A stretch of 64,000 bases of DNA from CALANV01 sp036381615 (GCA_036381615.1 DASVCL010000049.1:17667-81666); one strand, 5' to 3'. Shown: positions 1 to 8,092, counted from the first letter of the stretch. Program-made: numbers and translations. The notes: generated from the letters alone by a model not told the origin.

Positions 1-1
1 G

Positions 2-802
2 CTCGACGACCTCGCGAGGGCCGGCCTGCTCGACGACCCGTCCGGGGTACTCGCCCGAATTCGGCCTGCATCGAGTCTGCGCGATGCGCTTGCGGAAGCC
101 GTCTACGTGCAGGAGAATCTGCCGGAGCTTCTGGACACGAAGCGGCAGATCTTTGCCGAGCTCGATGACCTCACGCCGCCCGAGGCTGTTCTCGCGAGCT
201 CGACCTCGTCGATCCCGACATCCGCCTTTGCCGATGGCGTTCAAGGGCGGGCGCGGTGCCTGGTTGCCCACCCGGTCAACCCTCCATATCTGATTCCGCT
301 GGTCGAGCTGTCGGGAGCTCCCTGGACTTCGCCCGAAACGATCTCACGCGCGCGCGCGCTTCTCGAGCAGGCGGGTCAGGTGCCGATCGTCGTCAAGCGG
401 GAGATCGAAGGCTTCATCCTGAACCGCCTGCAAGGGGCATTGCTCAACGAGGCGTTCCGGCTGGTCGAGGACGGCTATGTCGATCCGGATGACCTCGACA
501 AAACCGTTGCGCATGGTCTCGGACTGCGCTGGAGCTTCATGGGGCCGTTCGAAACCATCGATTTGAACGCTCCAGGCGGACTCGCCGATTACTGCGCGCG
601 GTATGCCGACATGTACCACGAAATGGCCAAACGGTACGGAAATCCGAAGAGATGGTCGCCAGAGCTGATCGCGCACCTCGACGCTGACCGGCGACGTCAT
701 TTGCCGAAGGCGCAACTTGCGGCGCGTCAGGCGTGGCGCGATCGACGCCTGATGGCGCTCGCCGCGCACAAGCGCAGCGTCGAAATGGAGGACAAGGAAT
801 GA
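2..802 (+). CDS. 3-hydroxyacyl-CoA dehydrogenase, C-terminal part (lambda-crystallin/L-gulonate dehydrogenase type)
   Basis: The frame is already open at the left edge, so the N-terminal NAD-binding part is partly outside the window; about 266 codons remain. The visible part has the AHPVNPPYLIPLVEL block that carries the catalytic-type His in this family, then the helical C-terminal domain (FILNRLQGALLNEAFRLVEDG and GLRWSFMGPFE). By family it oxidises a 3-hydroxyacyl-CoA or a 3-hydroxy acid with NAD. It precedes a CoA ligase on the same strand by 146 bp, which fits a beta-oxidation-like role. The substrate cannot be read from the sequence. Confidence 0.85.
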   Translation, partial: LDDLARAGLLDDPSGVLARIRPASSLRDALAEAVYVQENLPELLDTKRQIFAELDDLTPPEAVLASSTSSIPTSAFADGVQGRARCLVAHPVNPPYLIPLVELSGAPWTSPETISRARALLEQAGQVPIVVKREIEGFILNRLQGALLNEAFRLVEDGYVDPDDLDKTVAHGLGLRWSFMGPFETIDLNAPGGLADYCARYADMYHEMAKRYGNPKRWSPELIAHLDADRRRHLPKAQLAARQAWRDRRLMALAAHKRSVEMEDKE

Positions 803-948
803 GACTCATGGCCGAGGTGCACTGACCGGCCGCGCCATCGAAGCCGGCGATTTTTGCGCTCGTGCCGGCATGACGGTCTATCCGCCGAAGTGATGGTGGG
901 ATTCTGACGGGCGGAACTCTGCGTACAAGACGAAGGATTGAGAGGACG

Positions 949-2535
949 ATGACGTCCATGTCAGGGAAGGCGAGGTCTGCGTGTCGGCTGGTCGAGGCAT
1001 TGGATGCGTCGGCGCGTCGGCAGCCGGACCGCGTCGCGGTGCTGCAACCGGATGGCCAACACAGCTACGCGCAGCTCGCGCGCGACGTGCATGCACTGGC
1101 GGTGGCGCTGACGGATCTCGGCGTTCGGCCGGGCGACGTCGTGTCGGCTCAGCTCCCCAACTGGATCGAGGCGATCATCGTCCACATGGCCGTTCTTCGG
1201 ATCGGCGCCGTCCTGAATCCGATCGTGCCGATCTATCGCGAGCGCGAGATCGACTTCGCCCTTCGTGAGGCCGGCTCGCGGGTTCTGATCATTCCGGGTC
1301 TTTACCGCAAACGGCGCTACGCCGACATGCTGCCGCATTTCGGAAGCAAGAACCTCGCGCACGTTATCGTCTGCCGGGACCGGTATTCGAAGGAGGGGCC
1401 GACGCCCGGGACACTCGATTTCGAGGCTCTGGTCGAACGATACCGCGGGCAAAGCGCAGCGCCGGTTCCGGTGAACCCGACGGACGACATGCTCCTCATC
1501 TACACGTCGGGGACCACCGCCAACCCGAAGGGCGTGCGCCACAACCATGTGACGATGGAGGCGGAAGTCCAATCCCTGATCAGCGACAGCCGCGTCGAAA
1601 GCGGCGAGGCGATCTTCGTTGCCTCCCCCCTGGGGCACATCGCTGGCATCGATTTCGGGATCCATCTGCCCTTTCGCGTCGGGGCCAAACTCTGCCTCCT
1701 CGACATATGGGACCCGGGCGTCGCGGCGCAGATGATCGAGCGCGAGCGTTGCGTCTGGTCGGCAGGAGCGCCGCCCTTTCTGCAGGGCCTGCTTTACGAC
1801 GATCGCGCACGGGGATGCGACCTCTCCTCCCTGCGGGGCTTCCGGTGCGGAAGCGCCGACATCACGCCGGCTCTGATTCGCGACGCCCATGCACGCGGCG
1901 TGTTCGCCTACCGCGTCTACGGCTGCACCGAGCACCCGTCGATAACAGGGCGGCCCGGCGACGATGTGGATCTTGCGGCAAATACGGACGGTAAGATCTT
2001 CCCGGGCATTCAGGTGCGGATCGTCGATCCCGAGGATTCGAGCCGGACGCTTCCGTACGGCGCAGTGGGGGAAATTGCCTCGAAGGGCCCCGACCTCTTC
2101 CCTGGCTACAAGGACGAAAGCCTCAACGCGTCGGTCTTCGACCGGGACGGATGGTTCCTCACCGGCGATCTCGGAACGCTGGACGAAGCCGGGCATCTGA
2201 CGATCATGGGGCGGAAGAAGGACATCATCATCCGCAAGGGCGAGAACATCAGTGCCCGGCAGATCGAGGAGATGCTCGGCGATCACCCGGCGATCCGGCA
2301 GGTGGCGGTCATCGGCATGCCTGACGCGACGCGGGGCGAGCGCGTCTGCGCCGTCGTCACGCTACGCCCGGGGATGACGGTAGATCTGGCCGGGATCGTC
2401 GCCTGGTTGGACCGCAAGGGAATCGCGCGCCAGAAGTTTCCCGAGCAGCTCGAGATCGTCGAGAGTATGCCGACAACAGCTCTTGGAAAGATCCAGAAGC
2501 CGATTCTGCGAAAGATGCTGATGGAGCGGAACTGA
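949..2535 (+). CDS. AMP-dependent acyl/aryl-CoA ligase (cyclohexanecarboxylate-CoA ligase-like)
   Basis: A 528-aa member of the ANL adenylating superfamily, full length. It has the P-loop YTSGTTANPKG at about residues 185-195, the YGCTEHPS block, the GWFLTGDLG motif and the C-terminal catalytic Lys in TALGKIQK. The N-terminal half (QLPNWIEAIIVHMAVLRIG, NPIVPIYRERE) resembles the AliA/cyclohexanecarboxylate-CoA ligase branch. It activates a carboxylic acid with ATP and CoA. A GAGAGG ribosome-binding site precedes ATG 949. Its upstream neighbour is a 3-hydroxyacyl-CoA dehydrogenase, so both may serve one CoA-thioester pathway. Substrate unknown. Confidence 0.88.
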   Translation: MTSMSGKARSACRLVEALDASARRQPDRVAVLQPDGQHSYAQLARDVHALAVALTDLGVRPGDVVSAQLPNWIEAIIVHMAVLRIGAVLNPIVPIYREREIDFALREAGSRVLIIPGLYRKRRYADMLPHFGSKNLAHVIVCRDRYSKEGPTPGTLDFEALVERYRGQSAAPVPVNPTDDMLLIYTSGTTANPKGVRHNHVTMEAEVQSLISDSRVESGEAIFVASPLGHIAGIDFGIHLPFRVGAKLCLLDIWDPGVAAQMIERERCVWSAGAPPFLQGLLYDDRARGCDLSSLRGFRCGSADITPALIRDAHARGVFAYRVYGCTEHPSITGRPGDDVDLAANTDGKIFPGIQVRIVDPEDSSRTLPYGAVGEIASKGPDLFPGYKDESLNASVFDRDGWFLTGDLGTLDEAGHLTIMGRKKDIIIRKGENISARQIEEMLGDHPAIRQVAVIGMPDATRGERVCAVVTLRPGMTVDLAGIVAWLDRKGIARQKFPEQLEIVESMPTTALGKIQKPILRKMLMERN

Positions 2536-2934
2536 CGTTTTGAGCGGCGCTGGAGCCGGCCGCGATCACGGCGCGCAGATGCACAAGCGCCTCGTCAAAA
2601 TGCCGCGCGCCCAAGAGCGCGAGATCATGAATGGACGTATGGAATCCCGAGAGGCTGTCCAGCGGATTCATGCGCTGGGCCTGTCTCGTCTCGGCGATTG
2701 CCACACTTCGTCTTGAAGGTGAACCGTTCGCGGGAGATCCGCGCGGGCGAGATTTTTCTCGGTCACCGTTGCAATCGGCTTTCTCTCGTCCGACGACGCT
2801 TGTTCCATCGTCTCGATGCCAGCCCGGCGGGAACATTCCCGAAAGTATAGGCCCTTTCTGGAAAGAGCCTTGGGCGAAATTCCGGCGTAGAACCGGACCA
2901 TTCTCGATGAAACAAGGGAGGGAGGCGGACTTCC
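2536..2934. other. 399-bp gene-poor interval with possible relic and a repeated element
   Basis: No intact gene is convincing here. On the minus strand about 2540-2701 reads as protein-like sequence (AETRQAQRMNPLDSLSGF followed by HTSIHDLALLGARHF) with GC-rich third positions, but it has no clear start and seems to need a frame change near 2700 to continue into NLARADLPRTVHLQDEV. It may be the relic of a gene. The right end holds copy 1 of the 69-bp element and the cytochrome ribosome-binding site. Confidence 0.4.
2838..2906. repeat. 69-bp dispersed element, copy 1
   Basis: This stretch matches 4731-4799 over its whole length with single-base indels. Shared blocks are GAAAGTA-AGGC, GGAAAGAGCC and GCGTAGAACCG followed by ACCAT-CTCG. 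The distance from GGAAAGAGCC to GCGTAG is identical in both copies. It ends 28 nt before the ATG of the cytochrome gene at 2935, so it is probably part of a promoter or leader. On the opposite strand it contains a CCTATACTTTC block that could be a -10 site. Confidence 0.7.
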
Positions 2935-3444
2935 ATGCGCATGTCGATCGTCGTGAAAGCCGTGATCGGGCTGGGCTTGTCGGGGACGGCCTTGTCCACG
3001 GCGGCACCCGCCCTGGCGCAGGATCGGGTCGAGCGTGGCGAATACCTCGTCGCCATCATGGACTGCACCGGGTGCCACACGCCGGGCACGTTAATCGGCA
3101 AGCCTGACCCGCAGCGCTATCTCGCGGGCTCGGAGGTAGGCTTCCAGATCCCGGGGCTCGGAATCTTCTATCCGCCCAATCTCACCCCAGACCCGGAGAC
3201 GGGCTTGGGCGCGTGGAGCGAGGCCGACATCATCAGGGCGGTGCGCACGGGCGTGCGGCCCGACGGGCGCACGCTGGCGCCGGTGATGCCCTATCACAGC
3301 TACGCCAAGCTGACCGACGCGGACGCCCAGGCTCTTGCGTCGTACCTCAAGAGTCTCAAGCCCATCCGGAACCGGGTGCCAGCGATGATCGGTGCGTCGG
3401 AAAAGCCGACCGCGCCCTACCTCACGGTCGTGATGCCGAAATAG
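2935..3444 (+). CDS. secreted monohaem cytochrome c
   Basis: The protein has 169 aa, with a signal peptide of about 28 residues ending APALA before QDRVERGEYL. One haem c site, CTGCH, lies at residues 44-48, and the VMPYHSY segment later probably supplies the axial Met. NLTPDPETGLG and the C-terminal DADAQALASYLKSL helix are typical of small class I cytochrome domains found with periplasmic dehydrogenases. It probably carries electrons in the periplasm. A GGGAGGGAGG ribosome-binding site is placed 9 nt upstream. No partner dehydrogenase is adjacent. Confidence 0.88.
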   Translation: MRMSIVVKAVIGLGLSGTALSTAAPALAQDRVERGEYLVAIMDCTGCHTPGTLIGKPDPQRYLAGSEVGFQIPGLGIFYPPNLTPDPETGLGAWSEADIIRAVRTGVRPDGRTLAPVMPYHSYAKLTDADAQALASYLKSLKPIRNRVPAMIGASEKPTAPYLTVVMPK

Positions 3445-3491
3445 GTCTCCGCCCGGTTCGCCGACATCGTTCGGCATGGCGGAGGCACGAC

Positions 3492-3723
3492 ATGCGACTT
3501 TACTTCGCTCCCGGCGCCGGCTCGCTCTCGCCGGACATCGTGCGGTGCCGGACGGGCCGGGCATTCGAGCTCAAACAGGTCGACCTGCAAACCGGAATGA
3601 CACGGCGCGGAATCGGCCTCACGTGCGTGAACCCGAAGGGACCGATCCCGCTGCTGCAGCTCGATGACGGTACGGTCCTGACGGAAGGATCGGCGCCCCT
3701 TTCACGAGGGTCTGATCGAGTGA
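3492..3723 (+). pseudogene. glutathione S-transferase remnant with internal deletion
   Basis: ATG 3492 opens a clear thioredoxin-fold N-terminal GST domain: MRLYFAPGAGSLSPDI, then NPKGPIPLLQLDDGTVLTEGSA. The usual ILEYLAD helix and the entire C-terminal helical domain are missing. In another frame the sequence directly after the break reads RPFHEGLIE and stops at 3721-3723, which resembles a GST C-terminal tail (EGLI). The best reading is a beta-class GST gene that lost about 120 codons and its frame. The normally conserved ACSL is GSLS here. The product is unlikely to fold. Confidence 0.6.
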
Positions 3724-3816
3724 CCGGCCGAAATTTGCGTCGGCGTCGAAATGCGCTCGGCCGAAACGGCCACATCCGTGCCACCGATATGGAACCCGGA
3801 TCGAAGGGAGGAAATC

Positions 3817-4680
3817 ATGGCCGTGAATATTCGCGTCGCAACGCCGTCCGACGCCGACGCGTGCGGACGTATCATGTACGCAGCCTTCAAGGGCATCGCG
3901 GAACGCCATGGATTCCCGCCGGACTTCCCGTCCGTCGAGGCTGCGACGCAACTCGCCAATTCGTTCATCGCCCATCCCTCGATCTTCGGCGTCGTCGCCG
4001 AGGAGGACGGACGCGTGATCGGCTCGAACTTCCTTTCCGAGGGCGATCCGATCCGCGGCGTCGGACCGATCACCGTCGACCCGCACCGGCAGGGCGGTGG
4101 CGTCGGCCGGCGCCTGATGGAAGCCGTGCTCGAACGCGGGCGGGGTGTTGCCGGCATCCGCCTGCTTCAGGCTGCCTACAACATGCGATCCATGTCGCTC
4201 TACGCGTCGCTCGGCTTCGAGGTGCGTGAGCCGATTCTGGTCATGGCCGGTCGCCCCGTGAGCAGGCCTCCATCGGGCGTCACGATCCGTCGCATGACCA
4301 AGCAGGATCTGGACGTCTGCGATGCGCTCTGCGTCCGGATTCACGGCATCTCGCGCGCAAGCGAACAGGCGGAGGCGCTCCAATCCTTCGCTCCGGTGGT
4401 CGTCGAGCGCGATGGCCGCGTGACCGGCTATCTGACCGCCCCGACGTTCTGGATCGTGAACCATGGGGTCGCGGAGACCGAAGACGACATGAAAGCGCTG
4501 TTCCTGGGTGCAGGTGCGGCCGAAGCCGCGCCGTTGTCGTTCCTGCTGCCGACGCGGCAGGCGAGCCTCTTCCGCTGGTGCCTTGGCGAGGGCCTGAAGG
4601 CGGTGATGCCGATGACGCTCATGACGATCGGGACGTATCGGACGCCGAGCGGGAGCTATCTTCCTTCGGTCTTCTACTGA
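3817..4680 (+). CDS. GNAT family N-acetyltransferase with two GNAT-like halves
   Basis: The start at ATG 3817 is chosen because GGGAGGAAATC precedes it at good spacing and the GNAT fold begins at once (NIRVATPSDADACGRIMY). The 287-aa protein has the acetyl-CoA loop VDPHRQGGGVGRRLME at about residues 88-103 and the ALYASLGF-like motif SMSLYASLGFEVRE. A second, weaker GNAT-like half starts at VTIRRMTKQDLDVCDALC. Acceptor substrate unknown. It lies between a GST remnant and copy 2 of the 69-bp element and has no operon partner. Confidence 0.85.
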   Translation: MAVNIRVATPSDADACGRIMYAAFKGIAERHGFPPDFPSVEAATQLANSFIAHPSIFGVVAEEDGRVIGSNFLSEGDPIRGVGPITVDPHRQGGGVGRRLMEAVLERGRGVAGIRLLQAAYNMRSMSLYASLGFEVREPILVMAGRPVSRPPSGVTIRRMTKQDLDVCDALCVRIHGISRASEQAEALQSFAPVVVERDGRVTGYLTAPTFWIVNHGVAETEDDMKALFLGAGAAEAAPLSFLLPTRQASLFRWCLGEGLKAVMPMTLMTIGTYRTPSGSYLPSVFY

Positions 4681-4730
4681 CGGGACGCGAATGAGACGGC
4701 TCTGCCGAACGTCGCGCCTCGGGAAAGCCG

Positions 4731-4799
4731 CCCGGAAAGTACAGGCAACTTCCGGAAAGAGCCGCGGAAATAGTTCCAGCGTAGAACCGACCATCCTCG
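4731..4799. repeat. 69-bp dispersed element, copy 2
   Basis: This is the second copy of the element at 2838-2906, of the same total length. It ends 32 nt before ATG 4832, which has an AAAGGAGC ribosome-binding site. In both copies the element therefore sits in the same place relative to a ribosome-binding site, which argues for a promoter or untranslated-leader function rather than random similarity. Confidence 0.7.
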
Positions 4800-4831
4800 G
4801 TCACGCAGGAACACGCAGAAAGGAGCCGGTC

Positions 4832-4990
4832 ATGGCCATTCACGGCCTGAACAGGTCCGCGAGACGCCCCGGAAGGTCATCGCCGGACTCTGACGACCTC
4901 TCTCGACGCCGAACAGATTCAGCGTGCGGTATGTCGGACCGGCTGCTGAAAGCCCTTCCCATCGACGATGCGGCAGACCTGCGGGCCTGA
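4832..4990 (+). pseudogene. small decayed ORF (possible relic of a ~55-aa gene)
   Basis: ATG 4832 has a good ribosome-binding site (AAAGGAGC) and opens a 52-codon frame, MAIHGLN to DDAADLRA. Its middle is arginine/serine-rich and not protein-like. The two other frames hold more natural stretches over the same bases (EQVRETPRKVIAGL, then LDAEQIQRAV), and the end returns to GMSDRLLKALPIDDAADLRA in the first frame. This pattern fits a small gene broken by compensating frameshifts. It could also be chance; no family was recognised. Confidence 0.3.
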
Positions 4991-5031
4991 GAACGGCCGC
5001 CTCGGCGCTTCTAACCCGAAAGGAGAGAATC

Positions 5032-5646
5032 ATGACGATGTTCTGTCGGCACAAGACACGGGCCGAAATTTCGGGCATTGCACAGACCGTTGCCTTCGCA
5101 CTGGCGCTCGTCGCGCTCTCGACCCATGGACCTGACGCTTCTGCCGAGGCCCCGTCTGTGAAGCTGTCGCCCGAACTCGAACGCGTGCGCGATCAGCTCG
5201 CAAGATACAAGGATCCGGTCGTGGCCGTGCGTGACGGGTATTTTTCGACGCTCGGCTGCGTGCACTACAAGGACGGCGCCATGGGGGTGCATTTCCTGAA
5301 CCCGGCCTTCATTTCGCCCACCCCCGACCCCGGCAAGCCCCAGATCCTCGTCTACGAGCCCAAGGGCGAAAAGCTCGAGCTGGTCGCGGCCGAATGGTTC
5401 ATTCCGCTGGCGACAGGAGTCGACAAGAGGCCGACGCTCTTCGGTCAGCCCTTCGACGGCCCGATGGAAGGTCACGAGCCCCTGATGCCGCAGGCGCTGC
5501 ACCACTACGACCTGCACGTCTGGCTGTTCAAGGACAACCCCAAGGGCATGTTCGCGGCGATCAACCCGGACGTCTCGTGCGCCGACTACGGTTACGCGTT
5601 TCTCGAAGAGCCGCCCGCCACCGTGACTGATCACGGGGCCCACTAG
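5032..5646 (+). CDS. secreted conserved protein of unknown function
   Basis: A 204-aa protein with an N-terminal hydrophobic segment (about residues 16-34, VAFALALVALST) and a likely cleavage near ASA-EAP, so exported or lipid-facing. The conserved core reads VRDGYFSTLGCVHY, GAMGVHFLNP, LVAAEWFIPL, LFGQPFDGPMEGHEP and HYDLHVWLFKDNPKGMFA. I recognise this as a widespread bacterial family, usually annotated hypothetical, rich in His, Trp and acidic residues that could bind metal, but no function is established. AAAGGAGAG precedes ATG 5032; ATG 5038 is an alternative. Confidence 0.8.
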   Translation: MTMFCRHKTRAEISGIAQTVAFALALVALSTHGPDASAEAPSVKLSPELERVRDQLARYKDPVVAVRDGYFSTLGCVHYKDGAMGVHFLNPAFISPTPDPGKPQILVYEPKGEKLELVAAEWFIPLATGVDKRPTLFGQPFDGPMEGHEPLMPQALHHYDLHVWLFKDNPKGMFAAINPDVSCADYGYAFLEEPPATVTDHGAH

Positions 5647-5681
5647 ACTTCCATCCCCCGTTGCCGGCGAGGAGATCAGCC

Positions 5682-6357
5682 ATGGAGCTCTATGCGCATC
5701 CGCTCTCGACGACGTGCCGCCCCATCCTGCTGTTCGTCGCGGAAAACGACCCTGGACGTCGAGCATCGCATTGTCGATCTCTTCTCGGGCGAGAATCGAT
5801 CGGCGGGGTTTCTGTCCATCAATCCGAACGGCCTCGTCCCGGTTCTGGTCGACGGCGACTTCCGCCTGACCGAGAGCTCCGCGATCCTCAAATATCTGGC
5901 GGATCTCATCGACTCGCCGACTTATCCGAAGGACATACGCCGTCGCGCCCGCGTCAACGAGCGGATGGACTGGGTCAATGCCAACCTCTATCGCAGCTTC
6001 GGCTATGATCTCGTCTATCCGCAGCTCTTTCCCCAATACCGCCGTCGAGGCGACGAGGCGCAAGCCGAACTGCTCGAGTGGGGTTGCAAAACATCCCGCA
6101 ACTGGCTGCGCGTCCTGGACCAGAGTCTGATCGGCCCGGATCAGGCTTATCTGTGCGGCGACAGGATCACGATCGCGGATTATTTCGGGGCACCGCTGAT
6201 CACGGTCGGCGAGGCCATCGGATGCGACTTCTCCGCCTATCCGAACATCCGCCGCTGGCTTGCGAACATGCGGCGCCTCGAGAGCTGGCCGAAGGTGTTC
6301 GAGGACTTCGACGGTTACGTCGCGTCGCTTCGGGGCAAGTCGTTCGTGACGATCTGA
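5682..6357 (+). pseudogene. glutathione S-transferase, frameshifted by one base
   Basis: GGCGAGGAGATC precedes ATG 5682, which opens MELYAHPLSTTCRPILLFVAEN, a typical GST N-terminus. The frame fails at the CCC run 5750-5752. The remainder, LDVEHRIVDLFSGENRSAGF through NPNGLVPVLVDGDFRLTESSAILKYLA and a complete helical C-domain ending KSFVTI, continues in the next frame. Removing one C from the run restores a GST of about 224 aa. The rest is intact, so this is either a very recent mutation or a base-call error. If functional, a theta/zeta-like GST. Confidence 0.8.
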
Positions 6358-6414
6358 CTGGGGGCGCGCCGGCGTCGCGTGCGGGCGCGCCATCTTCAAG
6401 CGGACGGCCGCGCC

Positions 6415-6993
6415 TCAAAATATGCGGAAGTCGCTGCCGACCAGCCCGAGCGGCCAGCGCCCCGCCGCGAACAGGCGGAACTTGATCGTGAAGGGATGCA
6501 TGTCATCTGTCCCCGCGGCGAGGGCGAGTGCCGCCTGATACGCGGCCTGCGCCGCGGCCCCGGCGGCGACGCGCGCGAGCGCCGGATCGGCCACGCCGCT
6601 GCGCGCCGCAGCGACGGACGCAGCGCCCATGACCACGTCCGAGGCCTCGAGCGTCACGCGCGACAGCGCGGTCATGACCGCGTGCTCGCCGTGGCGATGC
6701 GTCGCCCTGTCGAGGAGCTGGTGCCGCGCGTGCTCCTCGGCGTCCCACCAGGCGCGGTTCCAGGCGTCGTCACGCGTGGCGGCCTCGGCCATGCGCCAGT
6801 CGGCGACGGCGGAAATCGTCGTTCCGGGAAAACCGATCGCGGCGACATAGTCGGCCGCCTCGTGCCGCTCGTCGTCCGTGAGGTCCTGGCCGAGTGCGGC
6901 GAACCACGAGACACGGCGTAGCGAGTCGGCGAAGCGCGAGACCGGTGCGAGCGGGTCCACGGCGATGACCGGGCGCCGCGCGCGTGCGCTCAT
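6415..6993 (-). CDS. unknown 192-aa protein coupled to gentisate dioxygenase
   Basis: ATG 6993 overlaps the stop of the gentisate dioxygenase gene (ATGA, 6990-6993), so the two are translationally coupled and this is the last gene of the aromatic operon. The protein is helical and alanine-rich in its second half (AARSGVADPALARVAAGAAAQ) and ends with a conserved-looking HPFTIKFRLFAAGRWPLGL. The middle holds several charged and His residues (AWWDAEEHARHQLLDRATHRHGEH). No signal peptide or membrane segment. I do not recognise the family; its position suggests a role in ring-cleavage or enzyme maturation. Confidence 0.75.
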   Translation of the reverse strand: MSARARRPVIAVDPLAPVSRFADSLRRVSWFAALGQDLTDDERHEAADYVAAIGFPGTTISAVADWRMAEAATRDDAWNRAWWDAEEHARHQLLDRATHRHGEHAVMTALSRVTLEASDVVMGAASVAAARSGVADPALARVAAGAAAQAAYQAALALAAGTDDMHPFTIKFRLFAAGRWPLGLVGSDFRIF

Positions 6994-8063
6994 ACGGTCT
7001 TGCCGGGTTCGTTGCCCCGCATCTCGCGCCACAGGCCCAGCTTCTCCTGCGCCGGCCGGTCGGAGAAGCTGAAGATGACGGCGTCGCCATCGGCCTCGTG
7101 GTGATGCCACAGCCAGCTCGGCACGACGAAGACGTCGCGCGGGCCCCAGGCGAACGTGATCTTGGCGCCGTCATGGCCGGTGATGACCGTGCGTCCCGTG
7201 CCCTCGATCACCGAGAACACCGTGCCGTCGGTCGACCGGTAGGGAACCGTCGTCATGCCCTTGGGCAGAAGCTGCATGAACGTGCCGATCGTCGGCATCG
7301 CCCAGCCGCCGTCGACCGGGTTGACGTAGCGCAGCTTCAGGCCGTGGCAGGGATCCCATTCCTCGGCGCGGCGCATCTTCTCGAGCGCCTCGCGCGTGCG
7401 CTCGTAGGGATAGTTGAACACGGGCGAGGTCAGGCCCCGGCTTTCGTAGCCGAGCGGCATCAGGCCCGAGCCGTAGCGGGCCAGCGCATCGCCCACCGGC
7501 CGGGTCACCGGGTGCCTGTCGTCGGGATAGCCTTCGGCGAAGGTGGCGTCGAACACGGCCACGATCGGGATATCGAGCCCGTCCATCCAGACCATCGGCT
7601 CGTCCGATTCGTTGCCGTGGTCGTGCCATGTCCATGACGGCGTGATGACGAAGTCGCCCGGCGACATGATCGTCTTCTCGCCATTGACGGCGGTGTAGGC
7701 GCCCTTGCCCTCGACGACGAAGCGCAGTGCCGACTGCGAGTGGCGGTGCGCGGGCGCGACCTCGCCCGGCAGGATCAGCTGCAGCCCGGCATAGAGCGAG
7801 TTGGTGATCTGCGAACGGCCCCTGAGGCCCGGATTCTCGAGCACGAGCACGCGCCGCTCCGCCTCCTTGGCGGTGATCAGGCGGCCGGCCTCCATGATGT
7901 GGGGCCGGATTTCGTCATAGCGCCAGTGCGCGGGCAGCGCCGTCGAGCGGGGCTCCTTGACGATCAGGCCGCGCAACACCTCCCAGAGCGGCGCCAGATT
8001 GCGTTCGCCGATCCTGGCGTAATAGGCTGCACGCTCCGGCGTCTGCTTCGGCTGAACATCCAT
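6990..8063 (-). CDS. gtdA: gentisate 1,2-dioxygenase (bicupin)
   Basis: A 357-aa bicupin dioxygenase of the gentisate/salicylate/1-hydroxy-2-naphthoate dioxygenase family. The N-terminal cupin holds the ferrous-iron ligands H106 and H108 (PAHRHSQSALRF) and H147 (WTWHDHGNE); the second cupin keeps WLWHHHEADG. Gentisate dioxygenases open gentisate between the carboxyl-bearing and the adjacent hydroxyl-bearing carbon to give maleylpyruvate. GGGAGGAAC precedes ATG 8063. It is fourth in a minus-strand operon behind a reductase, a dehydrogenase and a di-iron oxygenase. A substituted salicylate or other hydroxybenzoate as true substrate cannot be excluded. Confidence 0.88.
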   Translation of the reverse strand: MDVQPKQTPERAAYYARIGERNLAPLWEVLRGLIVKEPRSTALPAHWRYDEIRPHIMEAGRLITAKEAERRVLVLENPGLRGRSQITNSLYAGLQLILPGEVAPAHRHSQSALRFVVEGKGAYTAVNGEKTIMSPGDFVITPSWTWHDHGNESDEPMVWMDGLDIPIVAVFDATFAEGYPDDRHPVTRPVGDALARYGSGLMPLGYESRGLTSPVFNYPYERTREALEKMRRAEEWDPCHGLKLRYVNPVDGGWAMPTIGTFMQLLPKGMTTVPYRSTDGTVFSVIEGTGRTVITGHDGAKITFAWGPRDVFVVPSWLWHHHEADGDAVIFSFSDRPAQEKLGLWREMRGNEPGKTV

Positions 8064-8092
8064 TGTCCGTTCCTCCCGGCTTCCGATGCTGG

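Noticed and set aside
803..948. Protein-like stretch (ALTGRAIEAGDFCARAGMTVYPPK, then a stop) between the first dehydrogenase and the ligase
   Set aside because: Could be the tail of a lost gene, but it is too short and matches no family I can name.
961..2286. A 441-codon minus-strand frame opposite the CoA ligase
   Set aside because: Same compositional artefact; no motif, start context or neighbour supports it.
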